Part shown: positions 36,169 through 44,684 of the stretch, piece after piece
How the letters are laid out: the number at the start of each line of letters is the position of its first letter
Numbering within the stretch: the first letter of the stretch is position 1
Source of the DNA: Phycisphaeraceae bacterium
GTDB lineage: Bacteria > Planctomycetota > Phycisphaerae > Phycisphaerales > Phycisphaeraceae
NCBI GenBank assembly: GCA_020831765.1
Contig: JAFIFY010000052.1
Span: forward strand, 1 to 59,910
DNA: 59,910 nucleotides
Direction of reading: 5' to 3'
Notes under the pieces: generated by a model
What the model was told of the DNA's origin: nothing
Seen by the model: the letters and a program-made list of their open reading frames with translations, nothing else
The model's database searches: none
Made by a program: the position numbers and the translations under genes

Positions 36169-36570
36169 ATGAACACTCGACCCACGGCCATCAACACCAT
36201 GCTCGCCGCAACGGCCATCCTGTTCCTCCTCGTCGGAACGATGAGCTGCTCCTCGCGGCCGGGCGTGAACACGCGCTTCGGCGAACGCGTGCAGTATTTC
36301 AACCATCCCGCCGATGATGTCTACCACGCCGCCCAGCGCGCCGCGGCCCGTGTCGAGTTGATGCCCATCAGCCAGTCGCCGGGCTCCCAAGGCGGCGGAA
36401 CGTTGCGGTATCGCGACTTCCAGGACACGCGTGTGACGTTCCGGGTCAACCCGGAGGCGGGAACAACCTCGCGGGTCAACATCAGGATCACCGGCCGGAG
36501 TGAAGGGTTCGCCACGCGGCTCCTGTCGCTGATCACCGAAGAGCTGGGCGCGACGCATCCCGCTTCCTGA
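36169..36570 (+). CDS. Small lipoprotein, DUF3568-like
   Basis: The 133-residue product has a signal peptide and a lipobox-like GTMSC near residue 27. The mature part reads VNTRFGERVQYFNHPADDVYHAAQRAA, a strand-helix opening seen in DUF3568-type lipoproteins in which a helix with DDVYxAA precedes beta strands. Later strands (TLRYRDFQDTRVTFRV, SRVNIRITGRSEGF) and a final helix complete a small alpha/beta domain. AAGGAG seven bases before the ATG is a strong ribosome binding site. It closes the lipoprotein cluster, 59 bp after the duplicated secreted protein. Function unknown. Confidence 0.7.
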   Translation: MNTRPTAINTMLAATAILFLLVGTMSCSSRPGVNTRFGERVQYFNHPADDVYHAAQRAAARVELMPISQSPGSQGGGTLRYRDFQDTRVTFRVNPEAGTTSRVNIRITGRSEGFATRLLSLITEELGATHPAS

Positions 36571-37387
36571 ACCGCCCCACCCGCAGGCTCAACAACGAAC
36601 GTGCTCCCGAAGGACCGGTACACGCGGCGATTGTGCACAGTTTTTTCTCATCGCTTCAGTTCTGCCGCGCTTCTGAGCAGCCTCGTTCAGGTCCGTCCAG
36701 TTTCGAACCAGAGACGCAAAACCCTCCCGGGGAGCATAAACTTCTCGTTAAGTCAACAATCACAACGTTTTACGCCAGTGTCGGCGCCCAGTCACCGGCG
36801 GTTTTCAGTTCGCGATGCCCAACGGCCACCAATTGGCACAAGCTTTGCAACTCCCTATCCCATCTCCGGCGTGGTGAGTAGGAACGACCCACAAGGCCGT
36901 GAGGACTGGGGCAGCGAAGGCGAGTACACCAACCCACGGGGGGTTGATGGAAAGCTGAGCAGATGCTGGCAACGGTAACTCGCACCTTGCAACGGACTCC
37001 GTGCGGGGAGCGCCGGATTGAAGTTCAGGTGCTGGAGGGATGGATGCCACGACAAGGCATTCGACGGCATGGACAGCCGGATGAAAGCGCTGGCAGGGTT
37101 GGGGCGAAGCTTCGCGGAGGGGCGAAGCCGGTATTGGGGCTCCGAATAGCGCTGCGGAGTCTGGGAGTCAGCGATTCGCGAGGCGTGGAGGTCCGGGGGT
37201 CGGAGGGTCTGGAGGTTTGGGTGTTCCGGGGGGCCGTCTTGGCTTGGCAACCCACGTGCGGTTCAGGCTTGGGGCGGTTCGGCGGATTCGGTTGTTTCGG
37301 GGAGAAAGCGTTTGGGATGATGCCACCATCCCGATAGGCCCGCCGCAAGGCAGGGCAACCTGAGGCGGCCTTTCCGCAGGATAACTT

Positions 37388-37418
37388 GGAGACAGTCCGC
37401 TCAACGGCGACTGTCTCC
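37388..37418 (+). terminator. Perfect 10 bp stem-loop
   Basis: GGAGACAGTC and GACTGTCTCC pair perfectly around an 11-base loop. The stem is followed by a mixed sequence rather than a T run, so it may be a processing or attenuator structure instead of a simple terminator. Confidence 0.4.
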
Positions 37419-37460
37419 CTTGAAGTTTGCGTTTTGCAGTCAGGTCAGGCGATGGCGAGG

Positions 37461-37499
37461 CACGCTCCGGCTACGTGGTCGGAGCGTGTCTTTTGATTT
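37461..37499 (+). terminator. Stem-loop with T-rich tail, probable rho-independent terminator
   Basis: CACGCTCCG (37461-37469) pairs with CGGAGCGTG (37480-37488) across a ten-base loop and is followed by TCTTTTGATTT. It lies about 180 bp before lepA and would stop transcripts arriving from the left. Confidence 0.5.
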
Positions 37500-37635
37500 G
37501 TTTCGGCCCGGAAGCGTGCCATTTACCCATCGGCGGAGTGGCGAATCTCCCCCCGCCCAAGCGCTGAATCCAGTCGGGATAGGCCCAGAAAGCCACAGCG
37601 AACACTCAATCCGCGGTCCCAAGGGATCGCCCCGC

Positions 37636-37641
37636 TATAAT
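37636..37641 (+). promoter_or_regulatory. Candidate -10 element of lepA
   Basis: A consensus TATAAT lies 30 bases before the lepA start. No good -35 is found 16-18 bases upstream. Transcription from here would give a leader of about 24 bases. Confidence 0.4.
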
Positions 37642-37671
37642 TCGAGCTTCCCCGCGAGAACGCCCACCCCC

Positions 37672-39468
37672 ATGAATATCCGTAACTTCTGTATTATCGC
37701 ACACATCGACCACGGCAAGAGCACGCTGGCCGACCGCATGCTCCAATGCACCGGGGCCATCAGCGAGCGGGACATGCGCAACCAGGTGCTCGATGCCATG
37801 GACCTCGAGCGCGAGCGGGGCATCACGATCAAGGCCTCGGCGGTGAGCGTGAACTACGTCCACTCATCGACAAAGGACAAGTTCGAGCTCAACTTCATCG
37901 ATACGCCGGGGCATGTGGATTTTCACTACGAAGTCAGCCGCGCCTTGACCGCCTGCGAAGGGGCGGTGCTCGTGGTCGATGCCACGCAGGGCGTCGAGGC
38001 CCAGACCGTGGCCAATGCCTACATGGCCGTCGAGGCGGGGCTTGAGCTGATCCCGGTGGTGAACAAGATCGATCTGCCTTCGGCCCAGCCCGAGGCCGTG
38101 GCCATGGAGATCGAGCAGGTTCTGGGCATCGATGCCCAGGAGTGCATTTACTGTTCGGCGAAGACCGGCCAGGGCATTCCGGAGCTGCTCGATGCGATCT
38201 GCGACCGGCTTCCACCGCCGCGCGGCAAGGCCGATGCCCTTACCCAGGCACTCATTTTCGACAGCGAGTACGACGACTATCGTGGCGTGATCATCTACAC
38301 CCGTATCGTCAATGGCAAGCTCAAGGCCGGCGACCGCATCCGCATGATGGGCGCTGGACGAAGCTGGCAGATCGGCGAGATGGGCAAGTTCACCCCGCAG
38401 ATGACGCCTTTCAAGGAGCCGCTGGAGGCCGGCGAGGTGGGCTATCTCGTGGCATCGATCAAATCGCTGGAGGAAGTGAACATCGGCGATACCATCACGC
38501 TCGATGCCCATCCGGCCGCCGAACCGCTGGCCGGATATCGCGAGCCGCAGCGCATGGTCTTCTGCGACTTCTACCCCGCCGGGGAGACGCAATTCGAGAC
38601 GCTGCGCGATGCCATCGAGCGCCTCCGTCTCAACGATGCCAGCTTCACCTTCCAGCCGCACCATTCCGAGGCCCTGGGCTTCGGCTTCCGGTGCGGGTTC
38701 CTGGGCATGCTCCATATGGACATCATCCAGGAGCGACTGGAGCGCGAAAGCAAGGTGAACCTCGTACAGACCGCACCGACGGTGACCTTCGAAGTGCTGC
38801 TGAACACCAACGAGGTGATACAGATCACCAATCCGGCCGACCTGCCGGACCTTTCACGGGTGCGCGAAATCCGCGAGCCGATCGTCAAGGTGGAGATCAT
38901 CACGCCCACCGAGAACATCGGCGATCTGATGAAACTCTGCGACAACCGCCGGGGCGTCTACAAGAGCCAGCAGTTCCTTTCCGAAAGCCGGCAGATTCTG
39001 GATTACGAACTGCCGCTCTCCGAGATCATCTACGACTTTTACGACAAGCTCAAATCGATCACGCGCGGCTACGGCACGATGGATTACTCGATGATCGGCT
39101 TCCGGACGGACAAGCTGGCCAAGATGGACATCCTGGTCAACGGCATGCCCGTCGATGCCCTGAGTGTGATTGTCCACCGGGACAAGGCGCCCACGCGAGG
39201 GCGTGCGCTGTTAGCCAAACTCAAGAAGGAAATCGACCCGCACATGTTCGAGATTCCGCTACAGGCGGCCATCGGCGGCAAGGTCATCGCCCGCGAAAAC
39301 ATCCGGGCCATGCGCAAGAACGTGACCGCCAAGTGCTACGGCGGCGATGTGACGCGCAAGCGCAAGCTGCTGGAGAAGCAGAAGGAAGGCAAACGCCGGA
39401 TGAAGCGCATCGGCACGGTCGATATACCCCAGGAAGCATTCATGGCCGTGCTGGATTTCGGCGAATGA
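37672..39468 (+). CDS. lepA: Elongation factor 4, ribosome back-translocation GTPase
   Basis: LepA binds stalled or mistranslocated ribosomes and acts in translation fidelity and initiation. GTPase motifs are AHIDHGKSTL (P-loop), RGITIKA, DTPGHVDF and NKIDL. The elongation-factor G-like domains are followed by the LepA-specific C-terminal region with NVTAKCYGGDVTRKRKLLEKQ. The length of 598 residues is standard. The frame is open further upstream, but conservation begins with MNIRNFCIIAHIDHG at 37672. There is no clear ribosome binding site. A small DUF3634-like gene starts 25 bp downstream. Confidence 0.98.
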   Translation: MNIRNFCIIAHIDHGKSTLADRMLQCTGAISERDMRNQVLDAMDLERERGITIKASAVSVNYVHSSTKDKFELNFIDTPGHVDFHYEVSRALTACEGAVLVVDATQGVEAQTVANAYMAVEAGLELIPVVNKIDLPSAQPEAVAMEIEQVLGIDAQECIYCSAKTGQGIPELLDAICDRLPPPRGKADALTQALIFDSEYDDYRGVIIYTRIVNGKLKAGDRIRMMGAGRSWQIGEMGKFTPQMTPFKEPLEAGEVGYLVASIKSLEEVNIGDTITLDAHPAAEPLAGYREPQRMVFCDFYPAGETQFETLRDAIERLRLNDASFTFQPHHSEALGFGFRCGFLGMLHMDIIQERLERESKVNLVQTAPTVTFEVLLNTNEVIQITNPADLPDLSRVREIREPIVKVEIITPTENIGDLMKLCDNRRGVYKSQQFLSESRQILDYELPLSEIIYDFYDKLKSITRGYGTMDYSMIGFRTDKLAKMDILVNGMPVDALSVIVHRDKAPTRGRALLAKLKKEIDPHMFEIPLQAAIGGKVIARENIRAMRKNVTAKCYGGDVTRKRKLLEKQKEGKRRMKRIGTVDIPQEAFMAVLDFGE

Positions 39469-39493
39469 TTCGGACCCGGCGCGATGCGCGGCC

Positions 39494-39817
39494 ATGGGCG
39501 AGGACATGATGTCGAGTTGGTTCTGGTTGGTGCTTGCTCTGTTCGCCGCGGGCCTGGTGCTGGGTATCTGGCGGGCCAACCGGCCGCGCCTGGTGGTGAA
39601 GATTCAGATCGATCGCGGAGAAGCTCGGGTCGTGGCCGGAAAGCCACCGGACGCCTACCTCAAGGACGTGGCCAACATCTGCCGGCTCTGGAACATCCAG
39701 GACGGCTCGATCACCATTTATCGAGGTCCGCACGGCAGTCGCGTTGAATGCCGGGGCGCACAGATCGAGCCTCACAGCCAGGCGTTCGCCAACGCATGGG
39801 AACATCCGATCGAATGA
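39494..39817 (+). CDS. Small membrane-anchored protein, DUF3634-like
   Basis: The 107-residue product has a single N-terminal span (WFWLVLALFAAGLVLGIWRA) followed by a compact soluble part: VVKIQIDRGEARVVAGKPP, then FL-type helix AYLKDVANICRLWNI and SITIYRG. The end SQAFANAWE resembles the QxFRNxW close of DUF3634. The function of the family is unknown. ATG at 39494 and at 39506 are both possible. It probably shares a transcript with lepA. Confidence 0.6.
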   Translation: MGEDMMSSWFWLVLALFAAGLVLGIWRANRPRLVVKIQIDRGEARVVAGKPPDAYLKDVANICRLWNIQDGSITIYRGPHGSRVECRGAQIEPHSQAFANAWEHPIE

Positions 39818-39881
39818 TCACACCGGCGGACAGGTTGGGCGTGGCCGATTACAGACGAGCCGGCGCTCACGGGCGGATGAT

Positions 39882-41387
39882 TCAGGATGCCGCCGGCGGC
39901 GTTTGGAGGCTGGATTCGCACACGCGACGAAGATGGTGACCGGAAATCGCCAGCGTCACCGCATGGGAGAACAGGCGCGGACGGCGCAGCAGTGTCCACG
40001 CCAGCGTGTACCAGTAATCCACCCGTTCGCGGCCAAGGACTCCAAGCACCAGCGCAGCGCGGCAGAACGCGTAAAAACCGTTGAAGCTGATCCCGCCGTG
40101 AAGCTTGGGCAGACGGTATTCGCGAAGGAACGTTCGGACCCGCCGGTAATACGACCGGGGTGAGTAGATCGATTCGAGCACGCGGCGGTAGCCCTCATGA
40201 AGCTGCGTCATGCCCATCAGAGGGAGAATGTTGGTGGTGCCATCAACGTTGTTGCCGCTGGATGACGGCTCGACCAGCCGTCCCGCCCGCTTCATGCGGT
40301 CGCTCAATCGCGTGCCGGGCAGGGCCTGAAGCATTCCGACCATCGCCGTGGCGATCCCGCTGGACTGGATGAACTCAACCTGCCGGTTGAATATCGTCTC
40401 ATCGTCGCTGTCAAAGCCAACGATGAACCCTCCCTGCACCTGAATGCCCGCGCGCTGGATCGTTTTGACATCCGCAACCATGTCGCGTCGGCGATTCTGC
40501 ACCTTGCCGCACTCGATCAGGCCCTGGTTGTCCGGTGTCTCGATCCCGACAAACACCATGTCAAAGCCCGCTTCCGAAAGCAGCTTCAGCAGTTTCGGAT
40601 CATCCGCGATATTGATGGTCGCCTGCGTGTTGAACGTATTGTGAGGCGGCTTCTGCCTGCTCTGCCATGCCGCCAGCGCCGGCAACAATTCGGTGCCGAC
40701 CAGCTTCCGGTTGCCCACGAGATTGTCATCCACGAAGAAAACCCCGCTTCGCCAGCCCAGGCGACGAAGGCTGTCCAACTCGGCGACGACCTGCCCCGCC
40801 GTCTTGGTGCGGGGCCGGCGGCCGAACAGGGAGGTCACCTGGCAGAAATCACAGTTGTACGGACAGCCCCGTGAGTACTGAATCTCCATCGTAAAGTAGT
40901 GCTTCAGTTCCAGCAGATCCCAGCGGGGCACGGGCGTCTTCTGTATGTCGGCGAAGCTTGGCGATGTATACAAATGTCGAGCCCGGCCACGGGTGAAATC
41001 TTCCAGGAACTCCGGCAGTGTCACCTCCGCTTCATTGAGCACGAGGTGATCGACATCCTCAAACTCCTCCGGCTCGGCGCTGAACATCGGCCCACCGGCG
41101 ATGATCGGCACTTGCCTGGCCCGACATCGCGCGATGAGTTCCCGGGCCGAAGGCTTCTGAACGCTCATGGCGCTGATCATGGCGACATCGGCCCAGGCCA
41201 GGTCGGCCTCGGTCAGCTTGCGAATGTTCAGGTCGATGAGTCGAAGTGTCCAGTCCGCCGGCAGCATGGCCGCGACGGTGATCAGGCCCAGCGGCGGCAT
41301 GGCCGAACGCTTGCGAACGAAGCGCAACGCGTGCTGCATGCTCCAGAAGGTGCTGGGAAATCGGGGGTAGAGAAGAAGTACGTTCAT
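39882..41387 (-). CDS. B12-binding radical SAM protein with DUF4070-type C-terminus
   Basis: A cobalamin-binding Rossmann domain opens the protein (NVLLLYPRFPSTFW, PPLGLITVAAML, IIAGGPMFSAEPEE). The radical SAM motif CPYNCDFC lies near residue 174, then FFVDDNLVGN, FVGIETPDNQGL and GGFIVGFDSDD. The C-terminal region with MGMTQLHEGYRRVLESIYSP is like DUF4070, found in methylases such as the hopanoid C-3 methylase HpnR. It is therefore likely to methylate or otherwise alter an unactivated carbon; the substrate is not identified. ATG 41387 fits the start of the B12 domain better than codon 1 of the longer frame. The acyl-ACP desaturase gene is its upstream neighbour on the same strand. Confidence 0.88.
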   Translation of the reverse strand: MNVLLLYPRFPSTFWSMQHALRFVRKRSAMPPLGLITVAAMLPADWTLRLIDLNIRKLTEADLAWADVAMISAMSVQKPSARELIARCRARQVPIIAGGPMFSAEPEEFEDVDHLVLNEAEVTLPEFLEDFTRGRARHLYTSPSFADIQKTPVPRWDLLELKHYFTMEIQYSRGCPYNCDFCQVTSLFGRRPRTKTAGQVVAELDSLRRLGWRSGVFFVDDNLVGNRKLVGTELLPALAAWQSRQKPPHNTFNTQATINIADDPKLLKLLSEAGFDMVFVGIETPDNQGLIECGKVQNRRRDMVADVKTIQRAGIQVQGGFIVGFDSDDETIFNRQVEFIQSSGIATAMVGMLQALPGTRLSDRMKRAGRLVEPSSSGNNVDGTTNILPLMGMTQLHEGYRRVLESIYSPRSYYRRVRTFLREYRLPKLHGGISFNGFYAFCRAALVLGVLGRERVDYWYTLAWTLLRRPRLFSHAVTLAISGHHLRRVCESSLQTPPAAS

Positions 41388-41533
41388 TAAGGGATGGTAG
41401 CAGCACTCGCGGCATCGTGGGGCGCGATGTGGCACTGAAAGTTAAATAATTCAAGAGCACAAAACTGGATAATTCGATGAAGATATGAAGTTGCACTTTC
41501 GCCCGGCGACGGTTCCCGCATGCCATCGAGCGA

Positions 41534-42532
41534 TCAGGCCAGGCGATCTTGAATCCAACTGAATCGAACCTTGGGCATGCGCTCGATGCGCTCACTGACG
41601 CGATCGGCCAGCATTTCGAGCCGTTCGGCGTGACGACAGAGAAACTCCTGCGCCTTGGCCGCGTGGTCGCTGAGCGACTGCTCGGCGATGCGCCAGGTGG
41701 CGACAAGATGGCGCACGATCGCGGAGTAGTCCAGCACCGTGTAGACCCCCAGGCGCTGGGCCACGGCGGCGAAGTGGTCGAACAGGTCCGGATCACGGCC
41801 ATCAAACATCATCTGTCCGGGCATAGCGATGGCGCGCTGCAACATGCCCGCGGTCGCCAGCGTGCCTCCGGCCGGATCCTGTTCCATCACCGCGCCCATG
41901 ATCGTCGTGTAGAACTTCTCATGCCGCGCTTCATCGCCGGCGATCCTGCGGCAAATGTTGCCCAGCGCCGCATTGCCTTCATGGGCAGCCATCGCCCCGA
42001 TATTGTTGTGGGAGATCCGGGTCGCCCGCTCCTGAAAGGACGTGTAGACCAGCGCGGCATACAAATCGGGATATACCCGGGGATTGAACCCGGAATTGAG
42101 CAGGTGGTGGATCGTCGTCTCAATGGCCCTCATCTCAACTCGCCCGGTCAGGCGAAGAAAGGCGTTGAGCAGATCACCGTGTCGGTTCTCTTCGGCCGTC
42201 CAGCCCCGAAGCCATTTGGCCCAAGGCCGCTGACTGGTACCCTCCGTATCCTCAGCGATGATGTTGAGCGATATTGAGTACGTCGGTAGTGCTTCCTCGG
42301 TCACCATACCGCCGACCAGCACCACCAGCACCTCATCGGACAAGCCCTTGGCCGGCTCCCGGAATTCAGCCAATTGCTCGTACCAATCGGGCGCGGCCAT
42401 ATCCGGCAGAAAATCGCTGGGCTGCCAGGACTTGGCCGGGTCGACCAGCAGCGAAATGTTTTCCTGAACCGTGCCATCGAGGCCGCAAAGCACCTCGCGC
42501 TGCGATTCAGTTGAGATGGATTGGAATTTCAT
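41534..42532 (-). CDS. Acyl-ACP desaturase (soluble di-iron type)
   Basis: The ligand pattern of stearoyl-ACP 9-desaturases is present: VTEEALPTYS, WTAEENRHGDLL, a glutamate in FQERATRISH, and IAGDEARHEKFY. These two ExxH pairs and single glutamates hold the di-iron centre, which uses oxygen to introduce a double bond into an acyl chain on ACP. The product has 332 residues from ATG 42532, which is preceded by GAGG at nine bases. An extension to 42610 has no homology. The host must be able to use oxygen. It is followed by the B12-radical SAM gene 146 bp downstream. Confidence 0.93.
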   Translation of the reverse strand: MKFQSISTESQREVLCGLDGTVQENISLLVDPAKSWQPSDFLPDMAAPDWYEQLAEFREPAKGLSDEVLVVLVGGMVTEEALPTYSISLNIIAEDTEGTSQRPWAKWLRGWTAEENRHGDLLNAFLRLTGRVEMRAIETTIHHLLNSGFNPRVYPDLYAALVYTSFQERATRISHNNIGAMAAHEGNAALGNICRRIAGDEARHEKFYTTIMGAVMEQDPAGGTLATAGMLQRAIAMPGQMMFDGRDPDLFDHFAAVAQRLGVYTVLDYSAIVRHLVATWRIAEQSLSDHAAKAQEFLCRHAERLEMLADRVSERIERMPKVRFSWIQDRLA

Positions 42533-42864
42533 GTTTGTGGCCTCACTCCTGGCGTCGGTGATGTTTGAGCGAGCCCTGGCGACGGTTTCGACACCGATGC
42601 GAAGGTTCAAGGCTCCAGACCACAGGCCCTGCGTTCAGAGAAGCGCGATGGCTGAAGGGGCCCGGATCGGCGGCCGGATTCGCCCCCATTCCGGCGTTGC
42701 CTCATTTTAGGCACCACAAACCAAGGATAGTTAAGCGTCAGGTGAACCGGTATCCGAATCATCATTCGTTGAGCCGGCGCCCCAACGTAACATCCCGCGC
42801 ATGGCGGCTTTCGGCCCGTCGCAGCGGCTTTTGACCGGACCGGCCGGGTGATGACGGCCGGCGC
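42533..42864. other. 332 bp gap upstream of the desaturase gene
   Basis: No open frame with family features is seen. An AT-richer stretch around 42700-42750 probably holds the desaturase promoter, but no clear -35/-10 pair at normal spacing was found. Confidence 0.35.
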
Positions 42865-43791
42865 TTAGCCCTCGGTAAAGAGCGCTTCGACGAAGGCATC
42901 GGGATCGAAGGGCTCGACATCATCGGGCGTTTCGCCCACACCGATGAACTTGACGGGGATGCTCAGTTGTTCGCGAATGGCGATGACCATGCCGCCGCGC
43001 GCGGTGCCATCGAGCTTGGCCAGGAACAGGCCGGTCACCTGCGTGGCCTGGGCGAACGTGGTGGCCTGGTTGATGGCGTTCTGGCCTGTGGTGGCATCGA
43101 GCACGAGGATGGTTTCGTGTGGCGCGCCGGGAATCTTGCGCTCGATCACGCGATGAATCTTGGCAAGCTGTTCCATCAGGTGCTTCTGGGTGTGCAGGCG
43201 TCCGGCGGTATCGACGATCAGCACATCCACATCGCGGGCGATCGCGCGCTCGGCGGCATCGTAAGCCACGGCGGCCGGGTCACCGCCCTGCTGGCCTCGC
43301 ACCACCTCGACACCCAAACGTTCAGACCAGATCGTCAACTGCTCGACAGCCGCGGCGCGGAAGGTGTCGCACGCGGCCAGCAGCACGCTTCGTCCCTCAT
43401 CGCGAAGGCTCTTGGCGATCTTGGCGATGCTGGTGGTCTTGCCCGCACCGTTGATGCCCACCACGAGAATCACCGTCGGGCCCTGGGGGTTGAACTTCAG
43501 CGAGCGATCCTCGGCCGGCCAGAGCGACTGGATGTGGCTCTTGAGATGCGCCAGTGCCTGTTCACCATCGCGAACCTCGCCGCGCTCCCAAGCCTCTTGA
43601 AGGCTCTGCCGCAGTGCCCGGGCGGTCTTGACGCCGACATCCGCCTGGATCAGCTTCACCTCCAGCTCATCCATCAACTCCCGGCTGAGCGACCGGCCCA
43701 GCAGCAGGCTCCTGAGCCCGCCGACCAGGGTATTGCGGGTGCGGGTCAGACCGCTCTTGACTTTACTGATCAGGGTTTTGAATAGTCCCAT
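42865..43791 (-). CDS. ftsY: Signal recognition particle receptor
   Basis: FtsY is the SRP GTPase receptor at the inner membrane. The N domain opens MGLFKTLISKVKSGL. The G domain has VVGINGAGKTTSIAK, DTFRAAAVEQL, VDTAGRLHT, LDATTGQNA and AKLDGTARGG. The C-terminus KFIGVGETPDDVEPFD is diagnostic. At 308 residues it lacks the long acidic A domain of E. coli FtsY, as in many other bacteria. ATG 43791 is chosen because the extension to 43860 is not conserved. nusB and ribH follow upstream on the same strand. Confidence 0.97.
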   Translation of the reverse strand: MGLFKTLISKVKSGLTRTRNTLVGGLRSLLLGRSLSRELMDELEVKLIQADVGVKTARALRQSLQEAWERGEVRDGEQALAHLKSHIQSLWPAEDRSLKFNPQGPTVILVVGINGAGKTTSIAKIAKSLRDEGRSVLLAACDTFRAAAVEQLTIWSERLGVEVVRGQQGGDPAAVAYDAAERAIARDVDVLIVDTAGRLHTQKHLMEQLAKIHRVIERKIPGAPHETILVLDATTGQNAINQATTFAQATQVTGLFLAKLDGTARGGMVIAIREQLSIPVKFIGVGETPDDVEPFDPDAFVEALFTEG

Positions 43792-43948
43792 CCGATCGTC
43801 GGTTCCATTCTGAGTTGCTGTCAACGCCCACGTGATGCCCCGGTCGGCGTGGCGTGGCACCCCGGTGAATCATTCGCCGCCGCGCGGCGATCGGGGAAAA
43901 TGGTAATGAAAGTCTCAAGTCAAGGGCCCGTCCCGCGGGCGAACCCGA

Positions 43949-44500
43949 TCATTTCCGACTGGCGGCCTCATTTCCCTTCGAAGGCGGGTCGGTACGGGGC
44001 GATGCTGCCGGCTTGACCGGCCCGGGCGTCAGGGCGTCGCTGAGCCAATCGCCCTCAGACTCGGCCGCCTTCTGATCAACCTCGGCCATCAGGCCAGAAT
44101 CGCGCAATCTCTGGGCGACTTTATCCAGCACACCGTTAATGAAGCGGGGCGTCTGCTCACCGGCGAACTCATCAGCCAGGCGGATGGCTTCGCTGATCGC
44201 CACCACGGCCGGGGCGAACCCGCGTCGCATCTCGTAATAGGCCAGGCGCATGATGGCCCGATCGACCGGGGGCTGGCGTCCGGTCGGCCATTCCGGAGCG
44301 ATCTCGGCAACCAGTGCATCGGCCTCAGCGTGGTCGGCCCAGGTGGCGCACGCCAGGTTCCACGCCGGCTCGATCAGCTTCGGCTCGATCCGGCTGTCAT
44401 CCAAATTGCGGCGGATGGTGGGCATGTCATCCTCGCCGCGCACATCGATCTGATAGAGAAGCTGCAAGGCCAGGCGGCGGAGTTCGTGACGTTTGGGCAT
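43949..44500 (-). CDS. nusB: Transcription antitermination protein NusB
   Basis: The all-helical NusB fold starts with KRHELRRLALQLLYQIDVR, the arginine-rich helix that binds BoxA RNA with NusE. It continues through RAIMRLAYYEMRRG, AISEAIRLADEFAGEQTPRFINGVLDK, the most conserved segment. A C-terminal tail of about 40 residues, rich in Asp, Pro and Lys, is extra. The length is 183 residues. It is downstream of ribH on the same strand, a common ribH-nusB pairing, with ftsY next. Confidence 0.95.
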   Translation of the reverse strand: MPKRHELRRLALQLLYQIDVRGEDDMPTIRRNLDDSRIEPKLIEPAWNLACATWADHAEADALVAEIAPEWPTGRQPPVDRAIMRLAYYEMRRGFAPAVVAISEAIRLADEFAGEQTPRFINGVLDKVAQRLRDSGLMAEVDQKAAESEGDWLSDALTPGPVKPAASPRTDPPSKGNEAASRK

Positions 44501-44638
44501 CGGGGAAAGTTTACCGGTCGGGGTGGGGAGTCAGTATGCGGCCCGTGGCGCGGCAACAAGGCAATCCAAGTCGTGGGGGCCAGTCAGCCGATCGTGCCAC
44601 AGTCGCGGGTGATTGCAGGGTTTGCTTGCGGGGCTATT

Positions 44639-44684
44639 CCGGGGGTTACGGGGGTTACTTCCGGGGGGTTCCGGGGGTTACGGG
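44639..44684 (+). repeat. G-rich direct repeat spanning the ribH stop codon
   Basis: Units related to CCGGGGGTTAC recur four times between 44639 and 44684, giving plus-strand G runs of 5, 5, 6 and 5 bases with 4-8 base loops. It fits the pattern for a quadruplex on the ribH template strand and covers the last codons and the stop at 44655-44657. Confidence 0.7.

Larger units (their letters stand above)
36571..37671. other. 1.1 kb region without a convincing gene
   Basis: Open frames of 60-130 codons occur on both strands but none has a ribosome binding site, family motif or sensible composition. The part from about 37060 to 37330 is strongly G-rich on the plus strand, with the repeated element GGGGCGAAGC. 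Two perfect hairpins lie at 37388-37418 and 37461-37488, and a TATAAT at 37636. No tRNA, tmRNA, RNase P or group II intron core was recognised. It could hold an unrecognised structured RNA or a decayed element. Confidence 0.5.

Noticed and set aside
36690-36730. TTCGAA element resembling a tRNA T loop
   Set aside because: The flanking bases do not form a five-pair T stem and no acceptor or anticodon arm could be drawn.
36855-37250. 131-codon minus-strand open frame in the 1.1 kb gap
   Set aside because: No ribosome binding site, odd Pro/Ser/Leu-rich composition and no domain; overlapping frames of similar quality exist on both strands.
37420-37671. Extension of lepA upstream of 37672
   Set aside because: The added residues are unlike LepA, overlap a probable terminator hairpin and lie upstream of the TATAAT element.
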